This document shows, one piece after another, positions 63,199-64,000 of a stretch of DNA of 64,000 bases. Within the stretch, counting starts at the first letter, position 1. Every line of letters starts with the position of its first letter. The stretch is taken from positions 679,657 through 743,656 of the forward strand of contig NZ_JBIWGZ010000002.1 in NCBI RefSeq assembly GCF_044763875.1. The letters run 5' to 3'. The DNA is from Rummeliibacillus sp044763875 (GTDB lineage: Bacteria > Bacillota > Bacilli > Bacillales_A > Planococcaceae). The notes under the pieces were generated by a model. That model was not told where the DNA came from. It worked only from the letters and a program-made list of their open reading frames with translations, and made no database searches. The translations under genes were made by a program, and so were the position numbers.

Positions 63199-63287
63199 TG
63201 GTGCCGAGGACCGGAATCGAACCGGTACGGTAGTCACCTACCGCAGGATTTTAAGTCCTGTGCGTCTGCCAGTTCCGCCACCCCGGC
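63199..63287 (-). tRNA. tRNA-Leu (TAA)
   Basis: Long variable arm, loop CTTAAAA; CCA encoded. Confidence 0.95.
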
Positions 63288-63292
63288 ATATT

Positions 63293-63367
63293 TGGAGCGG
63301 AAGACGGGGTTCGAACCCGCGACCCCCACCTTGGCAAGGTGATGTTCTACCACTGAACTACTTCCGC
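63293..63367 (-). tRNA. tRNA-Gly (GCC)
   Basis: Loop TTGCCAA; CCA encoded. Confidence 0.95.
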
Positions 63368-63414
63368 ATATGCATGTGTTATTTAATCTGGCAATTTATT
63401 GAATTTTCTAAAAA

Positions 63415-63499
63415 TGGTGCGGGTGAAGGGAGTCGAACCCCCACGCCTTGCGGCGCTAGATCCTAAGTCTAGTGCGTCTGCCAATTCCGCCACACCCGC
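63415..63499 (-). tRNA. tRNA-Leu (TAG)
   Basis: Long variable arm, loop CTTAGGA; CCA encoded. Confidence 0.95.
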
Positions 63500-63516
63500 A
63501 TTATAAAATTAAATGA

Positions 63517-63589
63517 TGAGTCATGCAGGATTCGAACCAGCGACCCTCTGATTAAAAGTCAGATGCTCTACCAACTGAGCTAATGACTC
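63517..63589 (-). tRNA. tRNA-Lys (TTT)
   Basis: Loop CTTTTAA; TCA rather than CCA follows the discriminator, so CCA must be added. Confidence 0.93.
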
Positions 63590-63611
63590 ATTTAAAATAA
63601 ATGGTAAAAAA

Positions 63612-63687
63612 TGGTGGAGGATGACGGGATCGAACCGCCGACCCTCTGCTTGTAAGGCAGATGCTCTCCCAGCTGAGCTAATCCTCC
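63612..63687 (-). tRNA. tRNA-Val (TAC)
   Basis: Loop CTTACAA; CCA encoded. First tRNA after 5S rRNA. Confidence 0.95.
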
Positions 63688-63728
63688 ATAAAAGGAACAA
63701 CTGATAGATATCAGTTGTTCCATAGTCT

Positions 63729-63844
63729 GCCTAGCAACGTCCTACTCTCGCAGGGGGACAGCCCCCAACTACCATTGGCGCTAAAGAGCTTAACTTCTGT
63801 GTTCGGCATGGGAACAGGTGTGACCTCTTTGCCATCATTACTAG
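63729..63844 (-). rRNA. 5S ribosomal RNA
   Basis: Contains the conserved 5S core (CCATGCCGAACACAGAAGTT and GGTAGTTGGGGGCTG on the minus strand). Ends estimated from complementarity of the termini and may be off by a few bases. Confidence 0.93.
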
Positions 63845-63911
63845 ACTATTTATTAGAAAGAATTGTTCTTTCAAAACTGGATAAACATTCATTGAAGTTC
63901 TTAACAACTTT

Positions 63912-64000
63912 TGGTTAAGTCCTCGATCTATTAGTATTCGTCAGCTCCATGTGTCACCACACTTCCACCTCGAACCTATCTACCTTGTCGTCTTCAAGGG
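63912..64000 (-). rRNA. 23S ribosomal RNA, 3' end (partial)
   Basis: The minus strand reads the conserved 23S 3' terminus, ending ATCGAGGACTTAACCA near 63912. The gene continues beyond the window. Confidence 0.93.

Overview
The window is low-GC Firmicute DNA, most likely Lysinibacillus (sphaericus/fusiformis group) or a close Bacillales relative. The support is strong AGGAGG ribosome sites, an H-type spore protein gene (sspH), Bacillus-style Fur, PhoP and CodY sites, and a Bacillus-type rRNA operon with a long trailing tRNA cluster in the order Val-Lys-Leu-Gly-Leu-Arg-Met-Ser-fMet-Asp-Phe-Gly-Ile-Asn-Glu. The genus is an inference; no 16S is present.

Layout. 1-6 kb: secreted phosphate-scavenging genes (a 5'-nucleotidase cut by the window edge, a DUF3298 protein and a PhoX-type phosphatase with a four-repeat PhoP box), then a DUF1643 protein. 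6.3-13.9 kb: a sigma-54 activator diverges from a -24/-12 promoter that drives a one-transmembrane microprotein, an NCS1-type transporter, the three subunits of a heme-dependent oxidative N-demethylase (dimethylamine monooxygenase family) and an aldehyde dehydrogenase. I consider this the most interesting system here. 13.9-18.4 kb: repeats, including a 21-bp-period tandem array, a chemoreceptor and an HsmA-like membrane protein. 18.4-35.4 kb: a nearly complete molybdenum-cofactor and formate island: moaD, moaE, mobB, moeA, moeB, moaB, mobA, moaC, a formate/nitrite channel, moaA, fdhD, a DUF2294 gene, the formate dehydrogenase operon and the molybdate ABC transporter with a DNA/molybdate-binding regulator. 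35.7-47.7 kb: envelope and lipoprotein genes, a PP2C phosphatase divergent from an orphan sigma factor, and a Fur-controlled PepSY membrane protein. 47.7-56.7 kb: a repeat-rich accessory stretch with a phage-like replication remnant, sspH, a potassium channel, a CodY-box-linked M20 amidohydrolase with DUF3100 membrane proteins, a frameshifted PPC-repeat secreted protein, and an EAL phosphodiesterase next to a decayed partial copy. 56.7-61.3 kb: a 1495-residue secreted double nuclease. 62.1-64 kb: 15 tRNA genes, 5S and the 3' end of 23S rRNA, all on the minus strand.

How genes may work together. N-demethylation releases formaldehyde. The aldehyde dehydrogenase and the formate dehydrogenase encoded 13 kb downstream could take the released carbon to CO2 (inference). 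The formate dehydrogenase, its cofactor pathway, molybdate uptake and a formate channel form a self-contained unit; a Fur-like box and a terminator-bearing leader precede fdhF. The secreted double nuclease, the 5'-nucleotidase and PhoX could successively release phosphate from extracellular DNA; only PhoX shows a PhoP box.

The intergenic DNA is unusually rich in repeats: a palindromic GGTGACTGGCACC-like REP family (about a dozen copies, some at or inside gene 3' ends), three copies of a longer mosaic repeat with nested insertions, and two unrelated tandem arrays that share an exact or near 21-bp period.
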